The translations under genes and the position numbers were made by a program. Source: Candidatus Gastranaerophilales bacterium (lineage in GTDB: Bacteria > Cyanobacteriota > Vampirovibrionia > Gastranaerophilales > Gastranaerophilaceae). From it: a stretch of DNA of 64,000 nucleotides. The notes below the pieces were generated by a model. That model did no database searches. It saw only the letters and a list, made by a program, of their open reading frames with translations, and was not told where the DNA came from. The first letter of the stretch is position 1, and every line of letters begins with the position of its first letter. Positions 62,734-64,000 of the stretch are shown in pieces. The DNA is taken from NCBI GenBank assembly GCA_944324905.1, contig CALUYB010000003.1, positions 1-64,000 of the forward strand. The letters run 5' to 3'.

Positions 62734-63999
62734 CTAAATAATCCCTTTCATCATTTCGTTAAGCGTATATTTTGCCGCTCTAATTGGACTAGCAAATGAT
62801 GTTCCATATATGCCCAAGTAATATGGTGTAAGGTTTCCATCTGTGTTTATTTTATATGGTATCCAATTGCCAACCGTTACATATAAATCATCATATTGAT
62901 GGGTCTTTTTGTCTAAAAATAACTGACATGCCTGTTTGCCGCTAAGCAGTTTTTCTTCATCGACCCATTTTGCAAATATTTCATAAAACTCTATGGATGA
63001 TTGCTTTTTGGCCTTTAGAGCTTTTTTAAATTCGTTTGCATCTATCAAACATTCACTTGCTTTTTTGCCTCTTAGGTTAAATATTTTTTTTGTGTCACAT
63101 ATGTAGTCTGTTTGGCCTGTTTTTGTATAACTTATACCGTCTTTTGTCTCTATTGGGTTGTACTCTCCTAACTCAAAATGCTTTACAAGCGAGTTAATTT
63201 TTGATGAGTTAAAAACGCTTAAATGACCATATTTATCAAGTGAGCCCACACCTTGCACTTTTTTTCCAAGCAAATTTAAATTAAAGTTTTCCCTACCGCC
63301 GTTTCCTGCTGATATAAAGACTTTGATGCCATTTTCAGTTAAAGTATTGATATCTTCTATTAGCATCGCGCTATCATTTATTGTACAAAATATTTCTGCA
63401 GCTTCTGTGTCATTTTCAAATTCTTTGCTTATAATTTTTTGTGCTATTTTGCCATAGTTGTTCGTTTTCTTTGATTTAAAATCATCATAAAATTCAAGCG
63501 GAATTAAATCAGCCCATGAAAAATTCACTACGTCTATTTTTTGTTCCTGACTTAATTTTTTAACTTTTTTCATAACTTCAAAAGGTTGCGTGTCTTTATC
63601 TATTTTTACGTGTAAATAGTTTGCAAATGGGTTGTTTACAAAGGCAAATCTTGAAACAATTTCGCCATGTGAGATTCTTGGTATTGGTTGGATTTCAAAC
63701 GAACCGTCTTTTATCGCGTAGCCTTCAGTTTCAAATTTGTCCGCTATAACAATAGTTTTTGGCTTAATTTTAGCGTTTTTCACAAATTTGCCACTCTGGG
63801 TAAGTATTCTTACATTAATTTGCCCGTTTTTCTCTTGTGATTCTTTTATAATGTAATATACCTTGCAATCTCTAGGATTAAACCACTTTGCTCTTTTCGA
63901 TGCTGCATCATAGGTTTTATCTGTTAATATTTTATAGTCTTCCTTGCTTGCATGACGAAAGTTTTCTTTTATATCTTTTTTTGCTTCATGCATTGCAAA
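62734..63999 (-). CDS. Subtilisin-like (S8) serine protease, N-terminus beyond the window
   Basis: Peptidase S8 domain protein, at least 419 aa; the frame stays open past the first ATG at 63993 to the window edge, so the start is probably outside. Catalytic residues, numbered from that ATG: probable D85 (I-V-I-A-D), H109 (I-S-H-G), oxyanion N231 (I-S-A-G-N-G-G) and S399 (G-T-S-F-A-S-P). V-V-N-F-S-W near 156 is the core strand. H-G lacks the usual T-H-V that follows, and an insert of about 100 residues separates the Asn from the Ser. It is probably secreted, but the signal region is not visible here. Confidence 0.78.
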   Translation of the reverse strand, partial: FAMHEAKKDIKENFRHASKEDYKILTDKTYDAASKRAKWFNPRDCKVYYIIKESQEKNGQINVRILTQSGKFVKNAKIKPKTIVIADKFETEGYAIKDGSFEIQPIPRISHGEIVSRFAFVNNPFANYLHVKIDKDTQPFEVMKKVKKLSQEQKIDVVNFSWADLIPLEFYDDFKSKKTNNYGKIAQKIISKEFENDTEAAEIFCTINDSAMLIEDINTLTENGIKVFISAGNGGRENFNLNLLGKKVQGVGSLDKYGHLSVFNSSKINSLVKHFELGEYNPIETKDGISYTKTGQTDYICDTKKIFNLRGKKASECLIDANEFKKALKAKKQSSIEFYEIFAKWVDEEKLLSGKQACQLFLDKKTHQYDDLYVTVGNWIPYKINTDGNLTPYYLGIYGTSFASPIRAAKYTLNEMMKGII

Positions 64000-64000
64000 T

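Overview
The window is AT-rich, gene-dense bacterial DNA from a Gram-negative (diderm) organism. The diderm envelope is shown by three TolC-type outer-membrane channels, an RND pump, a MacAB-type exporter and MotAB. The single tRNA seen carries no encoded CCA. Several hypothetical proteins start with a short M-K/R-I-x-P/N motif followed by an Asn/Ser-rich stretch. Together with the gene content, that style makes me think of a gut Vampirovibrionia/Melainabacteria (Gastranaerophilales-like) genome. This placement is inference from memory, not something a marker gene in the window proves. I see no rRNA, CRISPR array, insertion sequence or prophage.

Layout, left to right. 0.2-4.2 kb: a TolC gene divergent from marR-emrA, with a perfect palindrome between them, then an orphan histidine kinase. 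4.3-8.5 kb: a PARP-like ADP-ribosyltransferase gene broken by a stop codon, mntP, dnaK, and an unknown protein whose ribosome-binding site lies in a hairpin. 8.6-13.1 kb: a tight run of nfnA-like, a small Cys protein, leuC, a nitrilase-family amidase and dacB. 13.1-17.4 kb: patatin, motB-motA and a second leuC/aconitase-family gene. 17.45-17.76 kb: a promoter, an 87-bp sequence repeated at a 112-bp period with riboswitch-like pairing, and tRNA-Met. 17.8-21.1 kb: a DUF475/TerC-like gene, a second nitrilase and bioA. 21.1-30.4 kb: a lineage-type hypothetical, the RND-MFP-TolC operon and an EF-hand/coiled-coil/CHAP protein. 30.5-35.1 kb: the tolC-macA-macB operon. 35.2-38.4 kb: parvulin, MATE and a glycolate-oxidase-type flavoprotein. 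38.4-41.7 kb: rfbCBDA (dTDP-rhamnose). 41.8-46.4 kb: a coiled-coil protein, two kinases, rnpA-rpmH, proC and a Gfo/Idh/MocA oxidoreductase. 46.5-51.4 kb: wecG/tagA, split transketolase, ftsE-ftsX and an HDOD protein. 51.4-64 kb: ruvB, an NhaD-type antiporter, secA, a radical-SAM protein, surE-thiS, another lineage-type hypothetical, purH, an MFS transporter and a subtilase running off the window edge.

Most genes are housekeeping. The accessory theme is efflux and envelope: three TolC paralogues with three different adaptors, MATE, MFS, MntP and DUF475. The observations most worth following up are the riboswitch-like leader at 17.46-17.75 kb ahead of tRNA-Met and DUF475, the interrupted ADP-ribosyltransferase, the shared N-terminal signature on unrelated hypothetical proteins, the RBS-masking hairpin after dnaK, and the EF-hand/CHAP protein.
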